64,000 nt of DNA from NCBI GenBank assembly GCA_900318685.1, contig ONLL01000008.1, forward strand, positions 50,325 through 114,324, written 5' to 3'. Of the stretch, positions 45,597-54,048 are shown one piece after another. Both the position numbers and the translations under genes were made by a program. Source of the stretch: an uncultured Prevotellaceae bacterium (lineage in GTDB: Bacteria > Bacteroidota > Bacteroidia > Bacteroidales > Bacteroidaceae). Every line of letters begins with the position of its first letter. Position 1 is the stretch's first letter. Under the pieces are notes generated by a model that made no database searches, was not told where the DNA came from, and saw only the letters and a program-made list of their open reading frames with translations.

Positions 45597-46486
45597 CTCA
45601 GACCACCAACCATATCCTGATGGTGCGTCCGGCGCGCTTTGCCTTCAACGAGGAGACGGCAGTCAACAATGCGTTCCAGCAGCGTGGCGAAGGCGACATT
45701 GCCCAGCAGGCCGTTGCCGAGTTCGATGCTTTCGTAGCCCTGCTGCGTGCCAACGGCATAGTGGTCGACGTGCTGCAGGACACTGCCCTACCCTTCACGC
45801 CCGACTCCATCTTCCCCAACAACTGCTTCTCGACACATGGCTCCACACTGGTGCTCTATCCCATGTTCGCTCACAACAGGCGACTGGAGCGTGAGAAGCT
45901 GATGGTCAGACTCGACGGTATGCATTTCAGCGAGGTGATCGACCTGACTGCATACGAGGCTGACCGTCGCTTTCTCGAGGGCACCGGTTCGCTGGTGCTC
46001 GACCGCGAGCATCGCATGGCCTATGCCTGTCTGTCGCCTCGCACCGACGAGGATGTGCTCCGTGAGTGGGCCTCACGGCTGGGCTATTGCTATCTCACCT
46101 TCCGCAGCGAGGATGAGCAGGGCACACCGGTCTATCACACAAACGTGGTGATGCACATCGGCACAAGCCATGCTGTGGTTTGTCTGGAGTCGGTCAGCGA
46201 CGCTGCTCAGCGTGCCAGGCTCCGTGCCTCGCTTGAGGCCAACGGCAAACAGGTGGTTCCCATCACACTCGAGCAGATGCACCACTTTGCCGGCAACATG
46301 CTTGAACTGACTGGTGCCGACGGCGAGCAGCTACTGGTGATGAGCGCCACTGCCCGTGCCTCGCTCACTCCTGCTCAGGTCAGCGAGCTCGAGACCGCCA
46401 CGCGCATCGTAAGCCCCGACATCCACACCATCGAAACGGCCGGTGGAGGCAGTGCCCGCTGCATGATGGCGGAACTATTCGACTAA
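45593..46486 (+). CDS. ctlX: Citrulline utilization hydrolase CtlX-type (guanidino-modifying superfamily)
   Basis: Predicted to hydrolyse citrulline to ornithine, carbon dioxide and ammonia. The 297-residue pentein-fold protein has the ureido-binding acidic segment [25 protein letters not shown] and the histidine in [12 protein letters not shown]. The catalytic cysteine is C290 in [11 protein letters not shown]. Its place between ornithine aminotransferase and arginine deiminase supports the citrulline role over arginine or dimethylarginine. It starts within the rocD stop codon (ATGA). Confidence 0.88.
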   Translation: MTQTTNHILMVRPARFAFNEETAVNNAFQQRGEGDIAQQAVAEFDAFVALLRANGIVVDVLQDTALPFTPDSIFPNNCFSTHGSTLVLYPMFAHNRRLEREKLMVRLDGMHFSEVIDLTAYEADRRFLEGTGSLVLDREHRMAYACLSPRTDEDVLREWASRLGYCYLTFRSEDEQGTPVYHTNVVMHIGTSHAVVCLESVSDAAQRARLRASLEANGKQVVPITLEQMHHFAGNMLELTGADGEQLLVMSATARASLTPAQVSELETATRIVSPDIHTIETAGGGSARCMMAELFD

Positions 46487-46526
46487 CCAGAAAGAAACAA
46501 ATAAAACCAAAAACAAGACAAGAACA

Positions 46527-48149
46527 ATGAACAACGCAGTAATCACATTCCCAATGCCGGCCAACGAGCCGGTGAAGTCTTATCTCGAAGGCTCGCCAGA
46601 GCGCATCGCACTTGAGAAGGAACTCGAGCGTCAGTCCAACCTCGTGGTCGACATTCCCATCATCATTGGCGGAAAGGAGATACGTACTGGTGACACAGGC
46701 CAGGTGACTTGTCCGCATGACCATCATCACGTGCTCGCCACTTATCATAAGGTGGGCCGCAAAGAGGTGGAGATGGCTGTCGAGGCTGCAATGAAAGCAT
46801 GGCAGGAATGGAGCCGCACACCGTGGACCACTCGTGCTGCCATCGTGATGAAGATGGCCCATCTGCTCGCCACAAAGTACCGCCCCATCATGAATGCTGC
46901 CTGCATGCTGGGCCAGAGCAAGAACTTCTACCAGGCCGAGATCGACTCTGCCTGCGAGACCATCGACTTCTTCCGCTACAACGTCCACTATGCCTCGAAA
47001 ATCTACTCCATGCAGCCTAAGGACGGCAACGGACAACTCAACCACACCGAGTACCGCCCCCTCGAGGGCTTCGTACTTGCCGTCACGCCCTTCAACTTCA
47101 CATCCATTGCCTCTAACCTCTGCATGACCCCCGTGCTTATGGGTAACGTGGCATTGTGGAAGCCGTCGACCACGGCCCTGCTTTCCAACTACTATCTGAT
47201 GCAGCTTTATAAGGAGGCCGGACTGCCCGACGGCGTGGTCAACTTCCTCCCAGGAAGCGGAGCACTCATCGGCGAGGTGGCCACTCAGTCGCGCCATTTT
47301 GCCGGCATCCACTTCACTGGCTCCACGGCTACGTTCAAAAGTCTCTGGCAGCAGGCTTGCTCAAATCTCGACCGCTATGTCAGCTATCCGCGACTGGTGG
47401 GCGAGACCGGCGGCAAGGACTTCATCTTCGTCCATCCTTCTGCCGACAAGAAGGCCGTCGCCACGGCTGCCTTCTGCGGAGCCTTCGAGTATCAGGGACA
47501 GAAGTGCTCGGCTGCCAGCCGTATGTATATTCCCAAGAGCCTCTGGCCCGACGTGCTCGAGGATATCCGTCGCATGTGCAGCGAGATCACGATGGGTGAC
47601 GTCTGCCAGCCCAAGAACTTCGTCAATGCTGTCATCGACGAGGCTTCGTTCGACAAGTGCAAATCCTACATCGACTATGCTGAGGCAGCTCCTGATGCAC
47701 ACGTCGTCATTGGCGGAAAGTGCGACAAGTCGAAGGGATGGTTTGTCCAACCCACCGTCATCGAGACATCCAACCCGCATTTCAAGTCGATGGAAGAGGA
47801 AATCTTCGGACCCATCATCACCGTCTATCCCTACGACGACGATAAAGTCGACGAGACCGTGAAGCTCTGCGACGAGACATCTCCATACGGACTGACTGGC
47901 GCCGTCTTCGGACGTGACCGCATGGCTGTCGAGCGCATCACCGAGCAGCTCAGCTATGCAGCAGGCAACTTCTACATTAACGACAAGCCCACGGGTGCCG
48001 TCGTAGGCATGCAGCCTTTCGGCGGAGCACGTGCCAGCGGTACCAACGACAAGGCTGGAGGCGAGTTCAACCTCATTCGCTGGATCATCCCGCGTGTGAT
48101 TAAAGAGACGCTCCTCTCGCCCACCGACTACCGTTATTCATACATGTAA
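46527..48149 (+). CDS. pruA: L-glutamate gamma-semialdehyde (P5C) dehydrogenase
   Basis: Oxidises glutamate semialdehyde to glutamate with NAD+. The aldehyde dehydrogenase motifs are VGETGGKDFIFV (general base glutamate) and YQGQKCSAASRMYI with catalytic C327. EEEIFGPIITVYPYDD and GGARASGTNDKAGG follow, the latter diagnostic for the P5C dehydrogenase group. It has 540 residues, within the family range. It takes the product of the rocD step and is followed two bases later by arcA. Confidence 0.94.
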   Translation: MNNAVITFPMPANEPVKSYLEGSPERIALEKELERQSNLVVDIPIIIGGKEIRTGDTGQVTCPHDHHHVLATYHKVGRKEVEMAVEAAMKAWQEWSRTPWTTRAAIVMKMAHLLATKYRPIMNAACMLGQSKNFYQAEIDSACETIDFFRYNVHYASKIYSMQPKDGNGQLNHTEYRPLEGFVLAVTPFNFTSIASNLCMTPVLMGNVALWKPSTTALLSNYYLMQLYKEAGLPDGVVNFLPGSGALIGEVATQSRHFAGIHFTGSTATFKSLWQQACSNLDRYVSYPRLVGETGGKDFIFVHPSADKKAVATAAFCGAFEYQGQKCSAASRMYIPKSLWPDVLEDIRRMCSEITMGDVCQPKNFVNAVIDEASFDKCKSYIDYAEAAPDAHVVIGGKCDKSKGWFVQPTVIETSNPHFKSMEEEIFGPIITVYPYDDDKVDETVKLCDETSPYGLTGAVFGRDRMAVERITEQLSYAAGNFYINDKPTGAVVGMQPFGGARASGTNDKAGGEFNLIRWIIPRVIKETLLSPTDYRYSYM

Positions 48150-48151
48150 GC

Positions 48152-49456
48152 ATGTCTGGAAACCATCAACCGCATCTGCCCTCCCCTAATGGGGAGGGAA
48201 AGCGCGTGAGCGTCAGCTCCGAGACCGGACGACTGCGCGCCGTGCTCCTCCATCGGCCCGGTGTCGAGATCGAGCGCATGACGCCTCTCAACTGTGCCCA
48301 TGCCCTCTACAGCGACATACTTGACCGCATGAACGTCGACATCGAGTACGACCGCTTCCGTGGCGTGCTCGAGAAATGGGCGCAGGTCTATTATGTCGAG
48401 GATATCCTCCAGGAGCTGCTCCTCGACGAGAAGATCCGCGAGCATCTCGTCACCCAAAGCGTCTTCAACTATGGCCATCGGCCCGTGAAGCTGTCGGGCA
48501 CCATCAACGACCGCCTGGCCGAGGAGCTGATGAGCATGGATCAGAAGAAGCTGGCACGCACGCTCATCGAGGGCTACGAGAATCCGCAGTGGGCTGGTAT
48601 CAGCGACAACCGCTACCTGCTCGAGCCACTCTACAACCTGCTGTTCACGCGCGATGCCTCGTCCACCATCTTCGACCGTGTGCTCATCAACTCCATGAGC
48701 TTCGAGGTGCGCGAACGAGAGTCACTCATCTATGAGGCCATCTTCCGCCATTACTTTGGCGTGGAGACCATCTGCGCTGCCGACTGGAACCCCAGGGCAC
48801 GCACCGAGGGAGGCGACATCCATATTGCGGCACCCGATCTGCTCGTCGTCGGTGAGGGAGTGCGCACCAATGCCAAGGGCATCGAGTTCCTCGCACAGAC
48901 ATTCGCCAAGGAGCGCACCGAGCCATTCTATATCCTCGTTCAGGAGTTGCCACGCGAGCCCGAGTCGTTTATTCATCTCGACATGGTGTTCACCTTCCTC
49001 AGCCGCCACGAGTGCATGATCTTCGAGCCCATGCTGCGCAAACAGGGACTCTTTGCCGGATGCGACACCACGCTCATTACCGTCAAGAACCATCGCGTCA
49101 CCTACCGGCCCGTCAGCGACATCCTCGCTGGACTACGCCACCTGGACTGGAACGTGGAGCCTATCTACGGCGGTGGCTACGACCCGTGGGTGCAGCTGCG
49201 CGAACAGTGGCACAGCGGCGCCAACTTCTTCTCGCTGGGCGAGGGCAAGGTACTTGGCTACCGACGTAATGCCTACACCATCGAGGCACTCGACAAGGCC
49301 GGATATTCCGTCCTCCAGGCCAAGGACATCTGCAACGGCAAGGTGCTCATGGACGACTACAAGAAGTTCGTAGCCGTCTTTCCGGCATCCGAGCTGCCAC
49401 GTGCTGGTGGCGGAGCGCGCTGCATGACCATGCCCATCTGGCGCGACGAGTGCTAG
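48152..49456 (+). CDS. arcA: Arginine deiminase with a repeat-derived N-terminus
   Basis: Hydrolyses arginine to citrulline and ammonia. The pentein-fold motifs are FTRDAS, EGGDIHI (substrate Glu/Asp), HLDMVFTFL (catalytic histidine) and GGGARCMTMP with catalytic C424. The family normally opens at SVSSETGRLRAVLLHRPG, which is residue 20 here. The first 18 residues (MSGNHQPHLPSPNGEGKR) are encoded across a perfect CCCTCCCC/GGGGAGGG hairpin repeat (48179-48198). A GTG at 48206 could be the ancestral start. No ornithine carbamoyltransferase or carbamate kinase is adjacent, so this is not a classical ADI operon. Confidence 0.93.
   Translation: MSGNHQPHLPSPNGEGKRVSVSSETGRLRAVLLHRPGVEIERMTPLNCAHALYSDILDRMNVDIEYDRFRGVLEKWAQVYYVEDILQELLLDEKIREHLVTQSVFNYGHRPVKLSGTINDRLAEELMSMDQKKLARTLIEGYENPQWAGISDNRYLLEPLYNLLFTRDASSTIFDRVLINSMSFEVRERESLIYEAIFRHYFGVETICAADWNPRARTEGGDIHIAAPDLLVVGEGVRTNAKGIEFLAQTFAKERTEPFYILVQELPREPESFIHLDMVFTFLSRHECMIFEPMLRKQGLFAGCDTTLITVKNHRVTYRPVSDILAGLRHLDWNVEPIYGGGYDPWVQLREQWHSGANFFSLGEGKVLGYRRNAYTIEALDKAGYSVLQAKDICNGKVLMDDYKKFVAVFPASELPRAGGGARCMTMPIWRDEC
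48179..48198. repeat. REP-like hairpin inside the 5' end of arcA
   Basis: CCCTCCCC pairs perfectly with GGGGAGGG around TAAT. It is of the same class as the hairpins at 10988 and 17913. Here it is translated as part of PSPNGEG. Confidence 0.75.
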
Positions 49457-49496
49457 CACAATCATTCCCTAACAATCCATTAAAACCTATACGACT

Positions 49497-50684
49497 ATGT
49501 ACGGAAAGATGAAAGAACATCTCAGCCAGACGCTGGCCGAGATTCGCGAGGCAGGACTCTATAAGGAGGAACGTCTCATCTGCAGTCCGCAAAAGGCTGC
49601 TATTCAGGTCGCTGGCAAGGAAGTGCTCAACTTCTGCGCGAACAATTATCTCGGACTCTCCGACCATCCGCGACTCATCGAGGCATCCAAGCAGATGATG
49701 GACCGCCGCGGATTCGGCATGTCCAGCGTACGCTTCATCTGTGGCACACAGGACATCCACAAGGAGCTCGAGCAGGCCATCTCCAGCTATTTCCACACCG
49801 ACGACACCATTCTCTATGCCGCCTGCTTCGATGCCAACGGCGGAGTCTTCGAACCGCTCTTCACCGAGGAGGATGCCATCATCAGCGATGCACTCAACCA
49901 TGCCTCCATCATCGATGGCGTGCGCCTCTGCAAGGCCAAGCGCTACCGCTATGCCAATGCCGACATGCAGGAGCTTGAGCACTGCCTCCAGGAGGCTCAG
50001 GCCCAGCGCTTCCGCATCATCGTCACCGATGGTGTCTTCTCCATGGACGGCAATGTTGCTCCCGTCGACCGCATCTGTGACCTTGCCGAGAAGTACGACG
50101 CACTCGTCATGGTCGACGAGAGCCACTCCGCTGGCGTCGTCGGTAAGACTGGACACGGTGTGAGCGAGTTCTTCCAGACCTACGGCCGTGTCGATATCTA
50201 CACCGGCACGCTGGGTAAGTCCTTCGGTGGAGCACTCGGTGGATTCACCACCGGACGCAAGGAGATCATCGACCTGCTGCGCCAGCGCTCTCGTCCCTAT
50301 CTCTTCTCCAACTCGCTCGCTCCCGCCATTATCGGCGCCTCGCTCGAGGTATTCCGCATGCTCGCTGAGAGCAACGAAATCCACGACCGTCTGGTCGAGA
50401 ATGTCGAGTACTTCCGCAATAAGATGATGGCGGCAGGCTTTGACATCAAGCCCACGCAGAGCGCCATCTGCGCCGTCATGCTCTACGACGCCAAGCTGTC
50501 GCAGGTCTATGCTGCCAAGATGCAGGAAGAAGGCATCTACGTCACCGGATTCTATTATCCCGTAGTGCCCAAGGGCCAGGCCCGCATCCGCGTCCAGATC
50601 TCTGCCGGTCACACCCGCGACCAGCTCGACAAGTGCATCCAAGCCTTCATCAAGGTCGGACGCGAGCTCGGCGTGCTGAAGTAA
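49497..50684 (+). CDS. kbl: Glycine C-acetyltransferase (2-amino-3-ketobutyrate CoA ligase)
   Basis: Cleaves 2-amino-3-oxobutyrate with CoA to glycine and acetyl-CoA in threonine breakdown. The alpha-oxoamine synthase motifs are NFCANNYLGLSDHPR, FGMSSVRFICGTQDIHKELE, VTDGVFSMDGNVAPV and VDESHSAGVVG. The PLP lysine is in TGTLGKSFGGALGG. Length (395) matches Kbl. It follows arcA by 40 bases, so it may share the operon, which would join arginine and threonine use. No threonine dehydrogenase is present here. A terminator follows. Confidence 0.94.
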   Translation: MYGKMKEHLSQTLAEIREAGLYKEERLICSPQKAAIQVAGKEVLNFCANNYLGLSDHPRLIEASKQMMDRRGFGMSSVRFICGTQDIHKELEQAISSYFHTDDTILYAACFDANGGVFEPLFTEEDAIISDALNHASIIDGVRLCKAKRYRYANADMQELEHCLQEAQAQRFRIIVTDGVFSMDGNVAPVDRICDLAEKYDALVMVDESHSAGVVGKTGHGVSEFFQTYGRVDIYTGTLGKSFGGALGGFTTGRKEIIDLLRQRSRPYLFSNSLAPAIIGASLEVFRMLAESNEIHDRLVENVEYFRNKMMAAGFDIKPTQSAICAVMLYDAKLSQVYAAKMQEEGIYVTGFYYPVVPKGQARIRVQISAGHTRDQLDKCIQAFIKVGRELGVLK

Positions 50685-50740
50685 CAAACTACATACAGCG
50701 AGCTATCGACTCCCCATATACTGAGGCGAGTCTCAAGAAA

Positions 50741-50767
50741 AAGTGTGCCGATATCGGCGCACTTTTT
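50741..50767 (+). terminator. Terminator of the arginine/kbl operon
   Basis: AAGTGTGCCGAT pairs with ATCGGCGCACTT (12 bp, one G-T pair, almost no loop), followed by a T-run. Confidence 0.8.
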
Positions 50768-50889
50768 TCACGTTATATGCGACGTGTGCCTTTTTTATTC
50801 TTCTATCATAATGTCATTCAACGTGAGTCGTGGCGTCATTCAATCTCATTTATAGGTTAAGATTCAAGCCAAGAAACAGTGCCTGATCC

Positions 50890-50897
50890 TATCTTTG
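50890..50897 (+). promoter_or_regulatory. -7 box of the vWA-macro gene
   Basis: TATCTTTG, 36 bases before ATG 50934. It excludes the longer frame starting at TTG 50895. Confidence 0.75.
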
Positions 50898-50933
50898 CAG
50901 CCAGAAACATTTAACTTTAATCCTACAAAACAA

Positions 50934-52010
50934 ATGAAAAGTAAAATCTACAATCTTATTATCGTCGATGAGAGCGGTTCAATGGGCCACCTTCGTCAGG
51001 CCACGCTCTCAGGAATCAATGAGACCACCGACAGCATCCGAAGTGCACAGCAGGAGTTTGCAGAAACCCAGGAGCATTTCTTGACGCTAGTATCCTTCAA
51101 TGCCACTTCAGATCATCCTGACGTACGTACACTCATCGACTGTAAGCCTATCAGTGAGGTGGGAAAAGAATTCAGTGACTACATGCCACATGGATGTACC
51201 CCACTCTATGATGCCATGGGGCTGTCACTCATCCGTCTGCATGAGAAAGTCAAGGACGACAAAGATGCCTCTGTTGTAGTGACCGTTCTGACCGATGGCC
51301 TGGAGAATGCCTCACGCGAGTGGCGAGGAGCCGATCTCCGTCGGCTGATAGAGCAGCTCAAAGAGGAAGGCTGGTCATTCTCCTACCTAGGTTCCGCCCA
51401 TGACGTCAAGAGCGTGTCCGATCTGCTCGCGATAGATAATTATGTAGAGTTCAGCCACGACATCGTCGGCACAAGAAGCAGTTGGGGTTTTGAGCGCTCT
51501 TCGCGTCACACACTCTACCATAAGCTCGATATGATGAGCAAATCCGAGCCCAACCTGAGCGACGAGGAGATACTGGCCCGCAAGCGACAATTCGCCCGAG
51601 ACTACCATGGTCCGAGAGTGACACCCAGGCGCGTCATGTCGCTCGATCCCAACGAGATATTCGTCTTCGGCAGTAATGCCAGTGGTTTCCATGCAGGTGG
51701 TGCTGCAGCCATGGCCATGCGTGACTTCGGTGCCATCTGGGGGCAGGGCGAAGGTCTTCAGGGGCAAAGCTATGCCATCCCCACGATGGAAGGACTCGAG
51801 AGCATGAAGGCTGCAGTAGAGCGATTCACCCAGTTTGCCACCCAGCACCCAGAGCTCCGCTTCGTTGTCACGCGTATAGGCTGTGGCATAGCCGGTCATT
51901 CCACCCATGAGGTAGCCCCTCTCTTCAGTGGTTGTGTCTGTCTCGACAACGTATCCCTCCCTGCTGACTTCTGGGATGTCCTTGGACTGAAAATGGACGA
52001 CAATCACTAA
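50934..52010 (+). CDS. vWA domain fused to a macro-like (A1S_2505-type) domain
   Basis: The 358-residue cytoplasmic protein has two parts. Residues 1 to about 190 form a von Willebrand A domain with a complete metal site: DESGS (D12, S14, S16), the threonine in GCTPLYDAMG and TDGLEN. From about residue 235, IFVFGSNASGFHAGGAAAMAMRDFGA and FVVTRIGCGIAGHSTHEVAPLF match the macro-like fold seen in phage-type A1S_2505 proteins, which bind or process ADP-ribose-like ligands. No membrane segment or signal is seen. Function is unknown; its own promoter and an accessory neighbourhood suggest a stress, phage-related or defence role (inference). Confidence 0.75.
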   Translation: MKSKIYNLIIVDESGSMGHLRQATLSGINETTDSIRSAQQEFAETQEHFLTLVSFNATSDHPDVRTLIDCKPISEVGKEFSDYMPHGCTPLYDAMGLSLIRLHEKVKDDKDASVVVTVLTDGLENASREWRGADLRRLIEQLKEEGWSFSYLGSAHDVKSVSDLLAIDNYVEFSHDIVGTRSSWGFERSSRHTLYHKLDMMSKSEPNLSDEEILARKRQFARDYHGPRVTPRRVMSLDPNEIFVFGSNASGFHAGGAAAMAMRDFGAIWGQGEGLQGQSYAIPTMEGLESMKAAVERFTQFATQHPELRFVVTRIGCGIAGHSTHEVAPLFSGCVCLDNVSLPADFWDVLGLKMDDNH

Positions 52011-52061
52011 TCACAAAGTGATTTTTCCCTCAAATCATTTTACTATCTCAGAAAAATATCG

Positions 52062-52069
52062 TATATTTG
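52062..52069 (+). promoter_or_regulatory. -7 box of the 157-residue protein gene
   Basis: TATATTTG, 33 bases before ATG 52103. A half-copy of the CCCTCAAATC hairpin element (52027-52036) lies just upstream. Confidence 0.65.
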
Positions 52070-52102
52070 CAATAAGGAAAAACATAAAAACTAATCATTC
52101 AC

Positions 52103-52576
52103 ATGGAAACGACAAAAGACAATCTCCCCAGACCATCCGCAGAAGTAATCAAAGAGTATGAAGAGGTCTATCACAAGCTGGACGGCTTGGATCCCTCATG
52201 GACAGATGAGGAAGCAAATGCCGTCATTGGCAAGCTAAATGGCCTCGAAGCCAGCTACGACTGGTCCAATTTCGAGTTCACCGACCCTGCTACAGGTAGG
52301 AAAGGCCTGCTGAGTGTCAAGGGCGAACAGGTTGTGCCAGCTCTATACGATGCCTTTCCCTGCCCTGGGTCCTATTTGATTAATCCACATCAGCCGATCA
52401 TTGCCGTATTGAATGGCAAGTACGGTCTGCTTTCAGGCAACGCTGGAGGTCAGGTTATTAAGTCTTTCAGCTATGACTCCATCACTCCTGCGGACAGTAT
52501 CTTTGCCTTCGTCGTCCGCAAGGCCAATCAAGAGTGGATGATCAGCATGCAAAGTAATGACAATCCTGAGCCCTAG
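52103..52576 (+). CDS. Unrecognised small acidic protein, weakly WG-repeat-like
   Basis: I do not recognise a family. The 157-residue product has no signal peptide. An N-terminal helical segment (SAEVIKEYEEVYHKLDGLDPSW) is followed by beta strands of the form GRKGLLSVKGEQVVPALYDAFPC and PIIAVLNGKYGLLSG. These look like WG-type repeats in which glycine-led strands describe 'value, default, current'. It starts 92 bases after the vWA-macro gene and 52 bases before the HExxH gene, all on one strand. Confidence 0.6.
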   Translation: METTKDNLPRPSAEVIKEYEEVYHKLDGLDPSWTDEEANAVIGKLNGLEASYDWSNFEFTDPATGRKGLLSVKGEQVVPALYDAFPCPGSYLINPHQPIIAVLNGKYGLLSGNAGGQVIKSFSYDSITPADSIFAFVVRKANQEWMISMQSNDNPEP

Positions 52577-52628
52577 CCCAACAATCCCTATACATCAACT
52601 ATATTATTAACAAAATAACATCAATCCT

Positions 52629-53231
52629 ATGAATCAGAAACAATTAATCCCATTTAAGGACTGTTTTACAGTCGATGTAACCAACGACATCATCGCTTTG
52701 CACGAAACCGGTCATGTCATAGTCATGTATGCTCTGGGCATGATTGATCGTCTCACCTACGTCACAAAGAAGGCGGGTTCCGGCACATTGGGACTTTCTG
52801 AGACGACCGATGAGTACAAGGCAATTCTAGCTCAACTTGCAAACGATCTCATCCAGACAGCTGGTAATCTTCACTATGGAAAAGATGTTACAAAAAGCAT
52901 ACGGCTGAGCAGGCTGGAGGCAGGCAAAATGTATCTCCCCAACATCTGCCGACTCTTCGGCGGAGGCGCCATCTGCCGCTTTTATCATGTTCCTGATGAG
53001 AACATGTGCAGCATTGATTATAGTTTAATCGATCAGCTATTGATCGGACTGGGCATAACGGGTTCAAGAGAGACTTTACTGCCTTTGGTTGATCAGTTCC
53101 TCAATAGCGTGTTTACATCCCTCGACCTGCTGACGAAAGCCATCTACAAGAACCTCACTACCCACGAGACTCTGACTAGGGACCAAGTCCTAATGATCAT
53201 TAAGGAGTGGGAAGAGTACAAATTACTATAA
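52629..53231 (+). CDS. Stand-alone HExxH (FtsH peptidase-like) protein
   Basis: The 200-residue protein has IIALHETGHVIVMYALGMIDRLTYVTK at residues 21-47. The HETGH zinc motif (H25, E26, H29) and the downstream VTY-type strand resemble the M41 peptidase domain of FtsH, but without the AAA module or membrane anchor. The rest is helical; an aspartate in YSLIDQLL could serve as third ligand. It lacks much of the conserved M41 C-terminus, so activity is uncertain. It is near the vWA-macro and 157-residue genes and may be expressed with the latter. Confidence 0.6.
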   Translation: MNQKQLIPFKDCFTVDVTNDIIALHETGHVIVMYALGMIDRLTYVTKKAGSGTLGLSETTDEYKAILAQLANDLIQTAGNLHYGKDVTKSIRLSRLEAGKMYLPNICRLFGGGAICRFYHVPDENMCSIDYSLIDQLLIGLGITGSRETLLPLVDQFLNSVFTSLDLLTKAIYKNLTTHETLTRDQVLMIIKEWEEYKLL

Positions 53232-53240
53232 CTGCCGACT

Positions 53241-53498
53241 ATGTGAACAAAGCACAATAAGCATTCCCCTAAACGTCGCAATGCCATCTTGGAAAGCATG
53301 GAGGATTTCAACGATAGCGACTTTGCCCAGTCAATTCGCGACAGCTACTTCGGTTTTGTCTTGCCAATGATGTTGCATTTCCTGTTTTAGGGATTGGGAT
53401 TTGCGGCAGGATGTTTCTCTCTTTGGTTCCTACTGGAGCACTTTGACTTGATATTGATCTTCATTTCAAACATTTTGAGAGAACTTGCACAGCCATAA
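53241..53498 (+). pseudogene. Broken gene for a small membrane protein, two in-frame stops
   Basis: One frame from ATG 53241 reads M-stop-TKHNKHSPKRRNAILESMEDFN...HFLF-stop-GLGFAAGCFSLWFLLEHFDL...RELAQP-stop. The codon-2 TGA and the TAG at about 53388 interrupt an otherwise coherent protein of about 80 residues. It has an acidic/basic N-terminus and two membrane helices. No single base slip removes both stops. The interval 53232-53548 has no other gene. Confidence 0.5.
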
Positions 53499-53505
53499 AC
53501 ATTTA

Positions 53506-53531
53506 CCCTCAAATCCTTGGTGGCTTGAGGG
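53506..53531 (+). repeat. Hairpin element (CCCTCAA-loop-TTGAGGG), diverged copy 1
   Basis: CCCTCAA (53506-53512) pairs with TTGAGGG (53525-53531) around ATCCTTGGTGGC. The loop differs at two positions from the two identical copies at 56306 and 61097. Confidence 0.7.
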
Positions 53532-53590
53532 AAAGTGTTGAACTTTGATTCGGATTCGACCGTATCAACAGTATAGTTAGTCCCGCTCTC

Positions 53591-53848
53591 ATGCGCGCAC
53601 GTACACGTATTATAAAGGCAATAACAGAGGGCGCCACCTATACTGCCAAGTGGGGCTTCGTCAATGCAGAGGAGAAGGCCGTAGTGCTCAGAGTCAACAT
53701 CCTCTTCACCGATGGCGTGGCCGATGGCATCGCAGCCGTTGAGAGCAGAAGCGAGACCGTTCAGGCGTTCAACCTCGCTGGCCAGAAAGTGGAGAAGGCC
53801 GTCAAGGGACTCTACATCGTCAATGGCAAAAAAGTGGTGGTGAAGTAA
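53591..53848 (+). pseudogene. C-terminal fragment of a secreted protein with a sorting-type tail
   Basis: The 85-codon frame (open back to 53549) has no signal peptide. It ends in the conserved pattern FNLAGQKVEKAVKGLYIVNG then KKVVVK. That is the Bacteroidota C-terminal sorting-type tail and closely parallels the end of the protease at 54049 (YDLQGRRI...GRKVLVK). An exported protein with no export signal cannot work, so I take it as the remaining 3' end of a deleted gene. Confidence 0.6.
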
Positions 53849-53929
53849 TACCAGCTTCCCTTCCTACTAGACTCCTAAGCCACACTAAGCACCTCATTTC
53901 GTGGGCTTATAAATAAAACCATAGAAAGC

Positions 53930-53960
53930 AACGAGGTCTCAACGGGTCTCGTTCTTTTTT
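53930..53960 (+). terminator. Hairpin with T-run before the protease gene
   Basis: AACGAG (53930-53935) pairs with CTCGTT (53948-53953), followed by CTTTTTT. It is probably the old terminator of the fragment at 53591. Confidence 0.6.
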
Positions 53961-54004
53961 CTTAAAAAAAGCAAACCAGATATACTTATTGTAAAATTAA
54001 TATG

Positions 54005-54012
54005 TACCTTTG
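54005..54012 (+). promoter_or_regulatory. -7 box of the subtilisin-like protease gene
   Basis: TACCTTTG, 36 bases before ATG 54049. Confidence 0.7.
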
Positions 54013-54048
54013 TATTTTAAAAATAATGAGAACAAAATTTAAAACAAC

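Noticed and set aside
46380-47312. 310-codon minus-strand frame opposite ctlX and P5C dehydrogenase
   Set aside because: It spans two real genes and their junction and has no recognisable domain.
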